A model generated the notes under the pieces. It saw nothing but the letters and a program-made list of their open reading frames with translations. It did not search any database and was not told the DNA's origin. Below are positions 1 to 11,886 of a DNA stretch of 64,000 nt, piece after piece. The stretch is from Pseudomonas fluorescens (GTDB lineage Bacteria > Pseudomonadota > Gammaproteobacteria > Pseudomonadales > Pseudomonadaceae): assembly GCF_902498195.1 (NCBI RefSeq), contig NZ_CABVIY010000001.1, positions 434,001-498,000 on the forward strand, given 5' to 3'. Numbering within the stretch: the first letter of the stretch is position 1; each line of letters begins with the position of its first letter. The translations under genes were made by a program, and so were the position numbers.

Positions 1-1
1 G

Positions 2-670
2 GACGCCAAGGCGTTTGCCTATACCTTCGATCACCTGGCCAGCGTGATGGAGCATTTCACCGAGGCCCTGGGCCTGAACAGCTACGCGTTGTATGTGCAG
101 GATTACGGCGGCCCGGTCGGCTTCAGAATGATGTTGGCCCACCCCGAACGGTTGCAGGCGTTGATCGTGCAGAACGCGGTGTCCCACGAAGACGGATTGG
201 GGCCGCTATGGCAGAAGCGCCGCGAGTTCTGGGCTCATCGCGAGGCGAACGAGGCAGGGTTGCGGGCCAGCTTTTTCTCCCTGGCGACCACCCGGCAACG
301 GCATGTCGGCGCCAACCCGGATGTCGAAATCTTCAACCCGGACTTGTGGACCGACGAATTCAACTTTCTGAATCAGCCAGGCCAGGCCGATATCCAGAGC
401 GACCTGTTTTATGACTACCGCAACAATGTGGCCAGTTACCCGAAGTGGCAGGCGTGGTTGCGCGAGCATCAACCGCCGACACTGGTGGTGTGGGGCAAGT
501 TCGACCCGTCTTTTGACGTGGCTGAAACCGAGGCTTATCGGCGGGATTTGCCCAACGCCGAGATACATGTGCTGGAGGCGGGGCACTTTGCCCTGGATGA
601 ACAGCCGGCGCAGATTGCAGGGTTGGTGGGGGATTTTCTCGACAGGCACGTGAGGACAGCAGGCAAGTGA
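2..670 (+). CDS. alpha/beta hydrolase, haloalkane-dehalogenase-like (5' partial)
   Basis: The reading frame is open from the first bases of the window, so the N-terminus lies outside; an internal ATG at 44 is not the true start. The protein has the alpha/beta-hydrolase nucleophile elbow as QDYGGPVGF, where Asp replaces the usual Ser, as in haloalkane dehalogenases and related epoxide hydrolases. Near the C-terminus the segment LEAGHFALDEQP supplies the catalytic His, and WGKFDPSFD resembles the region holding the acid residue. It should therefore be a soluble hydrolase acting through an Asp ester intermediate; the substrate cannot be told. The next gene on the same strand starts about 100 bp later, after a single palindromic repeat, so the two are probably separate units. 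Confidence 0.8.
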   Translation, partial: DAKAFAYTFDHLASVMEHFTEALGLNSYALYVQDYGGPVGFRMMLAHPERLQALIVQNAVSHEDGLGPLWQKRREFWAHREANEAGLRASFFSLATTRQRHVGANPDVEIFNPDLWTDEFNFLNQPGQADIQSDLFYDYRNNVASYPKWQAWLREHQPPTLVVWGKFDPSFDVAETEAYRRDLPNAEIHVLEAGHFALDEQPAQIAGLVGDFLDRHVRTAGK

Positions 671-690
671 AGTGAGTTGTGAACGGACTG

Positions 691-718
691 CCGCTTTCGC
701 GAGCAGGCTCGCTCCCAC
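691..718. repeat. single REP palindrome copy
   Basis: One half-unit of the repeat family (core TTCGCGAGCAGGCTCGCTCC) lies between the hydrolase and the phosphoribosyltransferase. It can form a hairpin in RNA and may mark the end of the upstream transcript. Confidence 0.75.
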
Positions 719-772
719 CGCGTGCATGTAAAATGAGGGACCACAAGGCGTGTTCGCCTGAGGAGGTGTTCC

Positions 773-1441
773 ATGGGTCCCTCATCGCAAACCATCCTGC
801 AGGACCGCGCCGCCGCCGGTCGACGCCTCATCGAACCGCTGCTCGCGTATGCCCGCCGACCGGATGTCATCGTCCTGGCCTTGCCCCGTGGCGGGGTGCC
901 GGTGGCTTACGAAGTGGCCAGGGCGCTGGAGGTTCGCCTGGACCTGATGCTGGTGCGCAAGCTCGGGGTGCCGTCGCACCAGGAGTTCGCTATGGGTGCG
1001 ATTGCCAGTGGCGGCATTCAGATTCTCAATGTGCAGGCGCTGCGGGCGCACCCGATCGACAAGGCCGCGTTCGACGCGGTGGTCGCCCGGGAGGCCCAGG
1101 AGCTCAAGCGCCGCGAGCAGGTGTATCGCGGCTCGCGCGCGCCGCTGCAACTCAAGGACCAGGTGGTGATTCTGATCGATGACGGCCTGGCGACCGGCGC
1201 CTCGATGATGGCGGCGATCCAGGCCGTGCGGGGACACGCGCCTGCGCGCATCGTTGTCGCCGTGCCCGTGGCGCCGATTGAAACCGCCGAGGCGCTGCGC
1301 AGCGAGGTGGATGAGCTGATCTGCCCGCTGATCCCCGACTGGATGATGTCGATCGGTTATTGGTACATGGATTTTTCCCAGACGTCGGACCGCGAGGTCA
1401 TGGATCTGTTGCGGCGGGCGTGGGAGAGGGAGGGCAGCTGA
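773..1441 (+). CDS. phosphoribosyltransferase family protein
   Basis: This 222-residue protein starts at an ATG preceded by a strong AGGAGGTG ribosome-binding site. It shows the type I phosphoribosyltransferase fold: an N-terminal part with VIVLALPRGGVPVAYEVA, and the PRPP-binding loop VVILIDDGLATGASMMAA, whose adjacent acidic residues bind the ribose of PRPP. Such stand-alone proteins are usually annotated only as phosphoribosyltransferases and often sit next to hydrolases or stress genes; the base acceptor is unknown. It is cytoplasmic with no signal peptide. It is followed by the YceI gene after about 90 bp and is probably transcribed alone. Confidence 0.85.
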   Translation: MGPSSQTILQDRAAAGRRLIEPLLAYARRPDVIVLALPRGGVPVAYEVARALEVRLDLMLVRKLGVPSHQEFAMGAIASGGIQILNVQALRAHPIDKAAFDAVVAREAQELKRREQVYRGSRAPLQLKDQVVILIDDGLATGASMMAAIQAVRGHAPARIVVAVPVAPIETAEALRSEVDELICPLIPDWMMSIGYWYMDFSQTSDREVMDLLRRAWEREGS

Positions 1442-1534
1442 TCGACGACGGGTGGAATAAACGGCGGTTCTTTGCTTTAGTCCACCGTGCGTATGGCACC
1501 TCACTCCACGAAAGGCCCTGGCCCGGAGCGTTTC

Positions 1535-2104
1535 ATGAGCTCTCGATTTACGCGTTTCACCACACTGTTAGGCCTCGTTGCACTCGGTGTTCTACCGGGC
1601 GCCCGGGCGGTCGAATACATCGACGTGAATCCCACGGCCAGCACCATCAGTTTCACCTACAACCAGATGGGGTCCAGGGTGTATGGCACCTTCGGCAAGT
1701 TCGAAGGCAACCTTGCTTTCGATACTCTCCACCCCGAAGCGGCGCACGCGAGACTGGTCATTGAGCTCAATAGCATCGACGCCGGCAGTGAGGATGCCAA
1801 CAGCGAACTGCAAAAGCCCGAGTGGTTCGATACCGCGAGTTATCCGGTCGCGACCTTTGCCTCGACCCGCATCAAGGACCTCGGTGACAACCGCTATCAG
1901 TTCACCGGCAATCTCACGCTGCGGGGGCTGACACGGGAAGTGGCGGTGCCGGTGCACCTGAAGTCAGAGCGCGCCATTGGCATTTTCGACGGCGAGTTGG
2001 TGCTCAAGCGCAGTGACTTCAGGATTGGTGCTGGCGAGTGGGCCGACAGCATGGTTTCCGATGACATCGACATCCGTTTCCGGATGGTGGCGCCGGAGCA
2101 TTGA
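1535..2104 (+). CDS. YceI family periplasmic protein
   Basis: The ATG at 1535 is chosen over an upstream in-frame ATG at 1487 because it follows a GGAGCG ribosome-binding site and begins a clean signal peptide (MSSRFTRFTTLLGLVALG, cleavage after GARA). The 189-residue product shows YceI features: VEYIDVNPTASTISFTYNQMG at the mature start, AHARLVIELNSIDAGSEDANSELQKPEWFDT, and FTGNLTLRGLTREVAVPVHL. YceI proteins are lipocalin-like beta barrels that bind isoprenoid or amphiphilic ligands in the periplasm; ligand and role here are unknown. The gene ends 27 bp before the stop of the convergent M15 peptidase gene. Confidence 0.88.
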   Translation: MSSRFTRFTTLLGLVALGVLPGARAVEYIDVNPTASTISFTYNQMGSRVYGTFGKFEGNLAFDTLHPEAAHARLVIELNSIDAGSEDANSELQKPEWFDTASYPVATFASTRIKDLGDNRYQFTGNLTLRGLTREVAVPVHLKSERAIGIFDGELVLKRSDFRIGAGEWADSMVSDDIDIRFRMVAPEH

Positions 2105-2131
2105 TGACGGTGGCGCCGCGCGACAGCGCAC

Positions 2132-2737
2132 TCAGGCAAAAGCGTCCTGGCCGTTCTCCTTGCGTTTTCTCAGTTCGGCCAACATGTCTTTCTCCAGCAT
2201 TCCGTTGGCCCATTCAGGGCGCAGTTGAAAGTGCGGGGCATCTTTAAAACTCTTCCAGTTACCGCCCCAGTCCAGGCCCAGGTCGGTGCCCAGTACACCG
2301 ATGGCTTTGTACTTGGGTGAACTGCCCAGGTATTCAGTGCCTTCAAATATTCCGATATCAAAGGCAATACCGAAGTTATGGTTCGATTGCCCGCCTTTGG
2401 CATTAGTGACCTTTGGCGGGTTGTCCGGACGGCCTTTCGCATACAGGGCATCCTGTTCGGCGTAAGTTCTGTGTCCGCTGATGATTTTGATCTTTATCCC
2501 GTTGAGTGCGGCTTTCTGGATGAGGGCGACGGCGTAAGGGCGAACTTGCGGCAACAGGCTTTCGATGTTTTTCTTGCTCCTGCTGTCCAGGCCAGTCAAT
2601 GCAGGGCTCGCCAGTGTCGGTGCCTGGTCGGGGATCAGGCGCCTGGCAATTTCCTCCCAGGTTTGTGGCCCGGCCTTGCCGTCGACTTCGACCCCAATCT
2701 CCTTTTGCACGGCGCGAATCAGCCTTTCAATGTTCAT
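2132..2737 (-). CDS. M15-family peptidoglycan peptidase (endolysin-like)
   Basis: The start at 2737 is preceded on the minus strand by GGAGCAGCAAG; a longer frame to 2815 has no such site. The 201-residue product opens with a short peptidoglycan-binding-like helix segment (residues 1-35, VEVDGKAGPQTWEEIARRL) and continues as an M15 peptidase with zinc ligands visible as H120 and D127 (QSNHNFGIAFDIG) and H169 (DAPHFQL). The family cleaves the L-Ala-D-Glu or D-Ala-D-Ala bond of cell-wall peptides and is common as phage endolysin. No signal peptide is seen, so export would need a holin or a secretion system. Its codon choice looks more AT-rich than that of its neighbours and it borders an AT-rich gap, which suggests a transferred or phage-derived gene. 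Confidence 0.82.
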   Translation of the reverse strand: MNIERLIRAVQKEIGVEVDGKAGPQTWEEIARRLIPDQAPTLASPALTGLDSRSKKNIESLLPQVRPYAVALIQKAALNGIKIKIISGHRTYAEQDALYAKGRPDNPPKVTNAKGGQSNHNFGIAFDIGIFEGTEYLGSSPKYKAIGVLGTDLGLDWGGNWKSFKDAPHFQLRPEWANGMLEKDMLAELRKRKENGQDAFA

Positions 2738-3083
2738 CTTGCTGCTCCAGTCGTGATGAAGGTTCCAAAGAGGATTCCTTTCCGGTTGTTTGATGTAAGC
2801 AGTGTGATACAACACTGTGGCGAACGTCTGGGACAGGTGTTAAGCAAGTGTTACGGTTGTTGTAATTGCAGGCTTACAGTAATTAAGATGATATTTATTA
2901 ATGGGGGCGTTAGTTATTAAGTTAGCTTTCTGTTAGTTGCTTGTTCTAATGTTTGGGAATAAAGCCTGATGGCTTAATCGCTATTGCCTTTCCTGGTATA
3001 GCCAGAATTCAGCTAGTCTTTGGACAATATGTGTACGGCAGTCTGATTGAGTGGAGTTACTTCTCAAGTCAAGGGAGCTCATC
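2738..3083. other. AT-rich divergent intergenic region
   Basis: This 346-bp gap separates the divergent M15 peptidase and patatin genes and is visibly richer in A and T than its surroundings, especially at 2865-3060. It must hold the promoters for both directions. I see short inverted repeats (for example AGCC-TGAT-GGCT near 2965) but no open frame worth calling and no palindromic REP element. Confidence 0.5.
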
Positions 3084-4091
3084 ATGGCACTGGTCATTGA
3101 CGGCAAAACCAAACGCATCGGTCTGGCCATGTCGGGGGGAGGGTTCAGGGCCGCCGCGTTCCACCTGGGGGTCATGCAGGGGCTGAAGCGTCACGGACTG
3201 CTCGACAAAATCGATCTATTGAGTTGCGTGAGCGGCGGCAGTATCGCGGGGGCCACCGTTGCCTTGAACTGGAGCGCTGCCAACAAACTGGAGTTGCTCG
3301 ATACTTATCTGCGCACCCGTTCAATTGCGGTGTCGTCATTCATTGCCGGCGCGTTTGATCCATTCGAGTCTCGACTTGAGAAACTGGCGGACTCCTACGA
3401 CAAGGACCTGTTCCACAAGAAAACCCTGTCGGCCCTGGGCAATGGTCCTCGCATCTATTTGAATGCCACCAACCTGGCGACCGGCAATTTATTCTTCTTC
3501 GTTTGCGGCGAGGGCAAGGATTGTGTCATGGGCGATCATGACCTCGGGGTCGCCCCGGCTCAGGATTTCCCCATCTGCCGGGCCGTCGCGGCTTCGTCTG
3601 CGTTTCCCCCGGTGTTTCCTCCCTTGCGGCTCGATGCCAATACCTACCCCCATGCCACCCGTGTCGAGTACGTCACGCTCACCGACGGCGGCGTCTACGA
3701 CAACATGGGGGTCAACCCGCTGGTGCGCGACCGGAACGACCTGGACTACATCATTGTCAGCGACGGCGGAAAACCCTTTGCCAACGACAACCGGCCGACC
3801 GAGTCCGGCGCCATCGTGCTCAAGGCGGGGCTGGACATCATGATGGAGCAAATACGGGGCCTGGAGTTTGACCGGCTGCAGTATCGTTTTCTGTCCGGCA
3901 AGGGGCCCAAGCCGATGTGGTTCTCGATCGACAGCAAGGTCGGTGAGGCCCGCGAGGGCGACGCGGCCTTTGCCTCGGCGATCGATACCAACCTTCGACA
4001 GTTGTCGCCGGAAGAAATGGCCGTGTTGACCCGCCATGGTGCCGCGCTGGTCCAGGCCCGATTGGCGGCCTACGCCCCGGAACTGCTCTAG
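3084..4091 (+). CDS. patatin-like phospholipase
   Basis: The ATG at 3084 follows GGGAG; the longer frame from 3051 lacks a ribosome-binding site. The 335-residue protein shows the patatin oxyanion-hole loop SGGGFRAAAFHLG (residues 17-29), the nucleophile S50 in SCVSGGSIAG, and the catalytic Asp D201 in LTDGGVYDNMG, giving a complete Ser-Asp dyad. Patatin-like enzymes hydrolyse acyl esters of membrane phospholipids; some are toxins or defence effectors. There is no signal peptide. It is the first gene of a three-gene operon (38 bp to the next start) with a metallopeptidase and a metallo-beta-lactamase-fold hydrolase, which suggests all three act together. Lipid substrate and biological role are not deducible. 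Confidence 0.88.
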   Translation: MALVIDGKTKRIGLAMSGGGFRAAAFHLGVMQGLKRHGLLDKIDLLSCVSGGSIAGATVALNWSAANKLELLDTYLRTRSIAVSSFIAGAFDPFESRLEKLADSYDKDLFHKKTLSALGNGPRIYLNATNLATGNLFFFVCGEGKDCVMGDHDLGVAPAQDFPICRAVAASSAFPPVFPPLRLDANTYPHATRVEYVTLTDGGVYDNMGVNPLVRDRNDLDYIIVSDGGKPFANDNRPTESGAIVLKAGLDIMMEQIRGLEFDRLQYRFLSGKGPKPMWFSIDSKVGEAREGDAAFASAIDTNLRQLSPEEMAVLTRHGAALVQARLAAYAPELL

Positions 4092-4129
4092 CGGCGGGTG
4101 GTGTGACGCGCGCGACAAAGGGAGTGCCC

Positions 4130-6031
4130 ATGAACGACTACCCACCGCCCGCCATGCGCAAGCTTCGGGTGTATGCCTTCGACCCGCAGGCCGCCACGCA
4201 GCTGGACACCGCGCGCATCAGTCACGCGACCATCCAGATTCCCTGGGAAGAGCGTTGGGAAGCCAGGATGCAGCCCGGCCCGGTCAACGAGTATTTTGAA
4301 GTCATCGACATCGATCCCGGCAGCGGCCAGTTTTACGATCCGGTGGACCTCAACGATCGTCATCTGCTGGCCCAGGATGGTTTGACGCCGTCTGAAGGCG
4401 ACCCGCGGTTCCATCAGCAAATGGTATTCGCGGTGGCGATGAAGACCGTGAAACTGTTCGAGCGGGCGCTGGGGCGCAAGGTGTATTGGTGCCCGCAATG
4501 GGACGAGAAAACAGGGTCGTACCAACAGGTGCGCAAGTTGCGCATTTACCCCCATGCGCTGCGCGAAGCCAATGCGTACTACAGCAAGGAAAAAAAGGCC
4601 CTGCTGTTCGGTTACTTCAAGGCCTCGACGAGCGATCCCGGCGTCAATCTTCCCGGGAGCTGGGTGTTCACCGCCTTGTCCCACGACATCATCGCCCACG
4701 AAACCACCCACGCCATTCTCGATGGCTTGCACCGTCGCTACAGTGAGGCGACCAGTGCGGACAGCCTGGCCTTTCACGAGGCCTTTGCCGACATCGTCGC
4801 GCTGATGATGCATTTCATGCTGCCCGAGGCGGTCTCCATGCACGTGGCGGCCAATGGCGGCAACCTCAACCAGCGCTCCTGGATGAGTGGCCTGGCCCGG
4901 CAGTTCGGCGAAGCCACCGGGCGCTATGCGGCCTTGCGCGAAGCCATCGATGACAAGGACAGCCAGCAGTTGCCCGACCCGACCTTGTTGTCGCGCACCC
5001 ATGAGCCACACGCGCGCGGTGCGATTCTGGTGGCCGCGGTCTTCGACGCCTTCATCAGTATCTACGAGCAGCGTTCCGCCGATCTCCTGCGCCTGGCCGA
5101 TGGCACGGGGCGCGCAGGCAGTCGCCTGCCACCGGAACTGGTCCAGCGCCTGACCCGTGAAGCGACCAAGTCGGCGGACCATGTCTTGCGCATGTGCATT
5201 CGGGCGCTGGATTACCTGCCGCCGGTGGACGTGCGGTTTGGCGAGTTCCTGCGGGGCATCGTCACCGCGGACGCCGACCTGATCCCCGACGATCCGCTGC
5301 AGTATCGCCTGGCGATGATCCAGGCCTTCCGCCGTCGCGGCATTCTGCCGGAAAACTGCCTGTCGCTGGCGCCGGACAGCCTGTTGTGGGAGGCGCCACA
5401 GGTTGCCCTGGCGGTCACCGAACTGCTGCATGCCTCCAAAGCGCAGGATGCGCTCGATATCACCCCGCAATACCAGCGGCACAAGGGCTTTCGCCAGGCC
5501 GAGCGTAATCGCAAGGCTGTCTGGCACTGGATGATGAAGGTCTGCAATCCGGGCACGGGTTGGGAAAGAGCGCTGGGTGTGGTGTTCAATGGCGAACGCA
5601 CCCAGGACTACATCGCGGGCAGCCTGTTTTTTGGGCGCGATCTCAGCCGGCCAGCGGTCGAGGTGCATTCGGTACGCACCTGCCGCCGCGCCGGTCCGGA
5701 TGGCCAGGACCTGCGCCAACTGGTGATCGAGGTCACGCAAAAACGCCAGGGTTTCCTGGACCCGCAAAGGCAGGCGATCCAGGACCGGCAGGACCTGGTC
5801 AGTACAACCGAGCCGTTGACCGGCGACTTCCAGTTTCGCGGCGGCGCGACGCTGATCATCGACCTGCGCGACGGCAAGGTGCGCTACGTCATTTGCAAGC
5901 GCATCGATGATGATGTACGGCTCCAGTGCCAGCGTCATTTCCTCGAGTCGGGATCAGGCAGCCTGGCGCTGACCTACCGTCGTGCGAATGCCCGGGATAA
6001 TCCGTTTGCCATGACCCATCGTGGAGTCTGA
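4130..6031 (+). CDS. HEXXH (gluzincin-type) metallopeptidase-like protein
   Basis: The start at 4130 has GGGAG upstream; a frame beginning at 4103 does not. The 633-residue protein carries a zinc motif H190-E191-T-T-H194 in SHDIIAHETTHAILDG, and a downstream helix DSLAFHEAFADIVAL in which E217 is positioned as the third zinc ligand, the arrangement of gluzincins such as the M4 (thermolysin) group. The usual M4 propeptide and secretion signal are absent, so it looks cytoplasmic or is exported by other means. The C-terminal half, about residues 380-633, is not recognisable to me and may be a substrate-binding domain. It lies between the patatin gene and the metallo-beta-lactamase-fold gene and is almost fused to the latter (5 bp apart). 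Confidence 0.72.
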   Translation: MNDYPPPAMRKLRVYAFDPQAATQLDTARISHATIQIPWEERWEARMQPGPVNEYFEVIDIDPGSGQFYDPVDLNDRHLLAQDGLTPSEGDPRFHQQMVFAVAMKTVKLFERALGRKVYWCPQWDEKTGSYQQVRKLRIYPHALREANAYYSKEKKALLFGYFKASTSDPGVNLPGSWVFTALSHDIIAHETTHAILDGLHRRYSEATSADSLAFHEAFADIVALMMHFMLPEAVSMHVAANGGNLNQRSWMSGLARQFGEATGRYAALREAIDDKDSQQLPDPTLLSRTHEPHARGAILVAAVFDAFISIYEQRSADLLRLADGTGRAGSRLPPELVQRLTREATKSADHVLRMCIRALDYLPPVDVRFGEFLRGIVTADADLIPDDPLQYRLAMIQAFRRRGILPENCLSLAPDSLLWEAPQVALAVTELLHASKAQDALDITPQYQRHKGFRQAERNRKAVWHWMMKVCNPGTGWERALGVVFNGERTQDYIAGSLFFGRDLSRPAVEVHSVRTCRRAGPDGQDLRQLVIEVTQKRQGFLDPQRQAIQDRQDLVSTTEPLTGDFQFRGGATLIIDLRDGKVRYVICKRIDDDVRLQCQRHFLESGSGSLALTYRRANARDNPFAMTHRGV

Positions 6032-6035
6032 AGCC

Positions 6036-7460
6036 ATGGCCATGGGTGCTTCATCAGGTTCGGTGTCGGTGCGCATGTACCGCGGCATTCTCGGCGACTG
6101 TTTTTTGCTGCGCCATGGGCTGGACGGTGGCGCGGTCAAGCACATCCTGATTGATTGCGGTGTGCTGCAGGGGGTCAAGAATGCCAGGGAGCGGATGGCC
6201 GGGATTGTCCGCGATCTGCTTGAAACCACGGGCGGGCGGCTTGACCTGCTGGTGGTGACTCATGAGCACCACGATCACCTGTCGGGGTTCCTCTATGAAC
6301 GGGAGAGCTTCCAGAAAAATTTCGAAATCGCCGAGTTCTGGCTGGCCTGGACGGAAAATCCCAACGATCCCACGGCCGTTGCGTTGCATGAGCGGTTTGA
6401 CAAGGCCAAGCAGGCGCTGTCGGCGCTGGCCAGCCATGCCAAAATGGCCGCTCTGAAAGACCGTGACTTTCACATCCGCACGGTCATGGAGCTCAGTGCT
6501 TTCATCGGCCTCGACGAAGCCGGGCGTCCGACCGGGGCCAGCACGCTGCGCATGCTCAAGGACAAGGCGACACCGGCGCGAACCCGTTACCTGGAACCGG
6601 GCGATGTTGTCACGCCGACCGCGATTGCCGGTCTCAAGGCCTACGTCCTGGGGCCCCCGAGGGACGAGAAGCGTCTGCGCAAGGATCTGCCCTCGCGGGG
6701 CGCGGCCAAAGAGGTGTACCTGAGCGACCAGGCGGATGCCGGCGCGATCAGCCTGCACCTCAACCAGCTCGATAACCCGTGCGTCGACCCCTGTGACGTC
6801 CCCTTTGCGCGCCCCCATTATCGGCCACTGGAGACGGTGAAACAGCAAAAGCCCAGGGACCGTACGCTGACCCAACGGCTGTACTTTGACCCCGCCGAGT
6901 CGCAGCGACAGATCGATGACGAGTGGTACTCGTGCGCCGAAACCCTGGCGCTGAAGATGGACTCCGACACCAATAACACCAGCCTGGTCCTGGCCTTCGA
7001 ATTGCCGGACGGCCAGGTGCTGTTGTTTCCGGGCGACGCCCAGGTCGGCAACTGGCTGTCATGGGCCGACCAGACCTACCCGCGAACGCCGGACCCGACC
7101 CAGGGCGGCGCGCTCACCGTGGATGACATCCTGGCGCGCGTGACGCTGTACAAGGTCGGTCACCATTGCAGCCACAACGCCACATTGCGCCAGCTGGGGC
7201 TGGAGAAGATGACCGACGAGCGATTGGTGGCGATGATTCCGGTGGTCACGCAAGTCGCCCTGGATAACCAATGGAACATGCCGTATCCCGATCTCTATGA
7301 CGCCTTGAAAACCATGACCAAGGAACGCGTGGTCATCGGCGACAGCGAGATCGCCGAGGAAACCGCGACCTTCATGAAGCACCAGGGCGCCGACAAAAAC
7401 CGGCCTGTGCTGGACTATCACCCGACGGGTTTGTGGGTGGAGATCAGGATTACGTTCTGA
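6036..7460 (+). CDS. metallo-beta-lactamase-fold hydrolase
   Basis: A GGAG box inside the end of the preceding gene serves the ATG at 6036; an in-frame GTG at 6021 is a weaker alternative. The 474-residue protein has the metal-binding signature H76-E-H78-H-D80-H81 (VVTHEHHDHLSG) after the LIDCGVLQG strand, plus further candidate ligands in LLFPGDAQVGNW and KVGHHCSHNAT. This layout resembles the ComEC-type or RNase Z-like branch rather than the antibiotic-hydrolysing enzymes. No signal peptide is present. Third gene of the patatin-peptidase operon, with stop and start almost touching, so co-translation is likely. Function is likely phosphodiester or ester hydrolysis, but the substrate is unknown. 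Confidence 0.8.
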   Translation: MAMGASSGSVSVRMYRGILGDCFLLRHGLDGGAVKHILIDCGVLQGVKNARERMAGIVRDLLETTGGRLDLLVVTHEHHDHLSGFLYERESFQKNFEIAEFWLAWTENPNDPTAVALHERFDKAKQALSALASHAKMAALKDRDFHIRTVMELSAFIGLDEAGRPTGASTLRMLKDKATPARTRYLEPGDVVTPTAIAGLKAYVLGPPRDEKRLRKDLPSRGAAKEVYLSDQADAGAISLHLNQLDNPCVDPCDVPFARPHYRPLETVKQQKPRDRTLTQRLYFDPAESQRQIDDEWYSCAETLALKMDSDTNNTSLVLAFELPDGQVLLFPGDAQVGNWLSWADQTYPRTPDPTQGGALTVDDILARVTLYKVGHHCSHNATLRQLGLEKMTDERLVAMIPVVTQVALDNQWNMPYPDLYDALKTMTKERVVIGDSEIAEETATFMKHQGADKNRPVLDYHPTGLWVEIRITF

Positions 7461-7481
7461 TTGCCTGTAAAACCCGAGTGA

Positions 7482-7565
7482 CCGCTTTCGCGAGCAAGCC
7501 CGCTCCCACATTTGATGTGTGTACGACGCAGATCAAATGTGGGAGCGGGCTTGCTCGCGAAAGCG
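7482..7565. repeat. paired REP palindrome (BIME) between convergent genes
   Basis: Two inverted copies of the REP unit (TTCGCGAGCAAGCCCGCTCC and its complement) separated by about 30 bp. It sits between the ends of two convergent genes and can act as a bidirectional transcript end. Confidence 0.9.
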
Positions 7566-7627
7566 ACTCTGTGTAATCGACCGGCGCCCGACCCACATGG
7601 CATGGACCGGGCGCCAATCGAACGACC

Positions 7628-11056
<3,429 letters not shown>

Positions 11057-11373
11057 TTGGTTTCCCCTTACGCTGCCAAATTGGCGAAACCCGCCATGCC
11101 CGATAACGGGGACGACTGCTAGTGCGGTAAAGGGGCCGGTGCAACTGTTGGGCCATCATTCAGAGGCCGATATAAAGTGCTGATTAATGAGTAAGTTGTT
11201 TCAGACTGTTTCAGTGGCGTTGCAGGCAGCGGTGGGGGAAAGTCCTCACTTGCGGGGAAAAACCCCTTATTTCATTGGGTTGCTTTCACCATTCGTGGGT
11301 GCTCTTGCAAAAATGTGTCGGCTTGGAAGAAAATGAGAGTCATTATCAAATAAATTTGTTTCGGGCCTTTTCC
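11057..11373. other. divergent promoter region between multicopper oxidase and fecI-like gene
   Basis: A 317-bp gap that must hold promoters for both directions. Apart from the Fur box at 11329-11347 I see no repeat and no credible small gene. Confidence 0.6.
11329..11347 (+). promoter_or_regulatory. Fur box upstream of fecI-like sigma gene
   Basis: The 19-bp sequence GAAAATGAGAGTCATTATC matches the Fur consensus (GATAATGATAATCATTATC) at 16 of 19 positions. It lies 26 bp before the ATG of the ECF sigma factor gene, the expected position for Fe-Fur repression of an iron-starvation sigma factor. Confidence 0.85.
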
Positions 11374-11883
11374 ATGTCCTCCGCCGATCTCTCGCCGCAT
11401 CACGCCGTTCAGACGCTTTACGAGGACCACCACAGTTGGCTGTGTGGCTGGCTGCGTAAACGCCTGGGGTGCAATCACCATGCGGCGGACCTGGCCCAGG
11501 ACACCTTCATTCGGGTGCTGACCCAGCGCAAGACCTTTGAGCTGCGCGAACCGCGCGCCTACCTCAGTACCATTGCCCGCAGCCTGATGATCGATATGTT
11601 CCGGCGCCGGGCGGTGGAGCAGGCCTATCTGGACACCCTGGCCAACCTGCCGGAGCCGGTGGCGTTCTCCCCGCAAACCCGCACGCTGATCATCGAGACC
11701 CTGATGGAAATCGACCGTTTGCTCGATGGCCTGGGCGAGCGGACCCGGGAGATTTTCCTGATGGCCCAGCTCGACGGCCTGAGTTATGTCGAGATCGGCC
11801 GGCGCCTGAATGTGTCGGTGACCACGGTCAAGAAACACGCGGTGCGCGCCCTGACGCACTGCCTGTTGCTGATCGAGGACTGA
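11374..11883 (+). CDS. FecI-type ECF sigma factor
   Basis: The ATG at 11374 starts MSSADLS and gives 169 residues, the usual FecI length; the frame extends upstream to 11275 but would then include the Fur box. Region 2 is visible as AADLAQDTFIRVLTQ (about 37-51) with RAYLSTIARSLMIDMFRRR following, and region 4 as LSYVEIGRRLNVSVTTVKKHAVRAL (about 134-158). Iron-starvation sigma factors of this type are released by the FecR partner when the TonB receptor binds its ferric siderophore, and then transcribe the receptor gene. The FecR gene follows after 3 bp and the receptor gene after that, completing the expected unit. A Fur box immediately upstream indicates control by iron. Confidence 0.93.
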   Translation: MSSADLSPHHAVQTLYEDHHSWLCGWLRKRLGCNHHAADLAQDTFIRVLTQRKTFELREPRAYLSTIARSLMIDMFRRRAVEQAYLDTLANLPEPVAFSPQTRTLIIETLMEIDRLLDGLGERTREIFLMAQLDGLSYVEIGRRLNVSVTTVKKHAVRALTHCLLLIED

Positions 11884-11886
11884 GCC

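Noticed and set aside
3084..4091. Naming the patatin gene as the CBASS effector CapV
   Set aside because: No nucleotidyltransferase or other CBASS genes are adjacent, and the two following genes are hydrolases not known from that system.
4088..5938. A 616-codon minus-strand frame opposite the HEXXH peptidase gene
   Set aside because: Mirror-frame artefact; no motif, no ribosome-binding site, and the plus strand has a zinc site and operon spacing.
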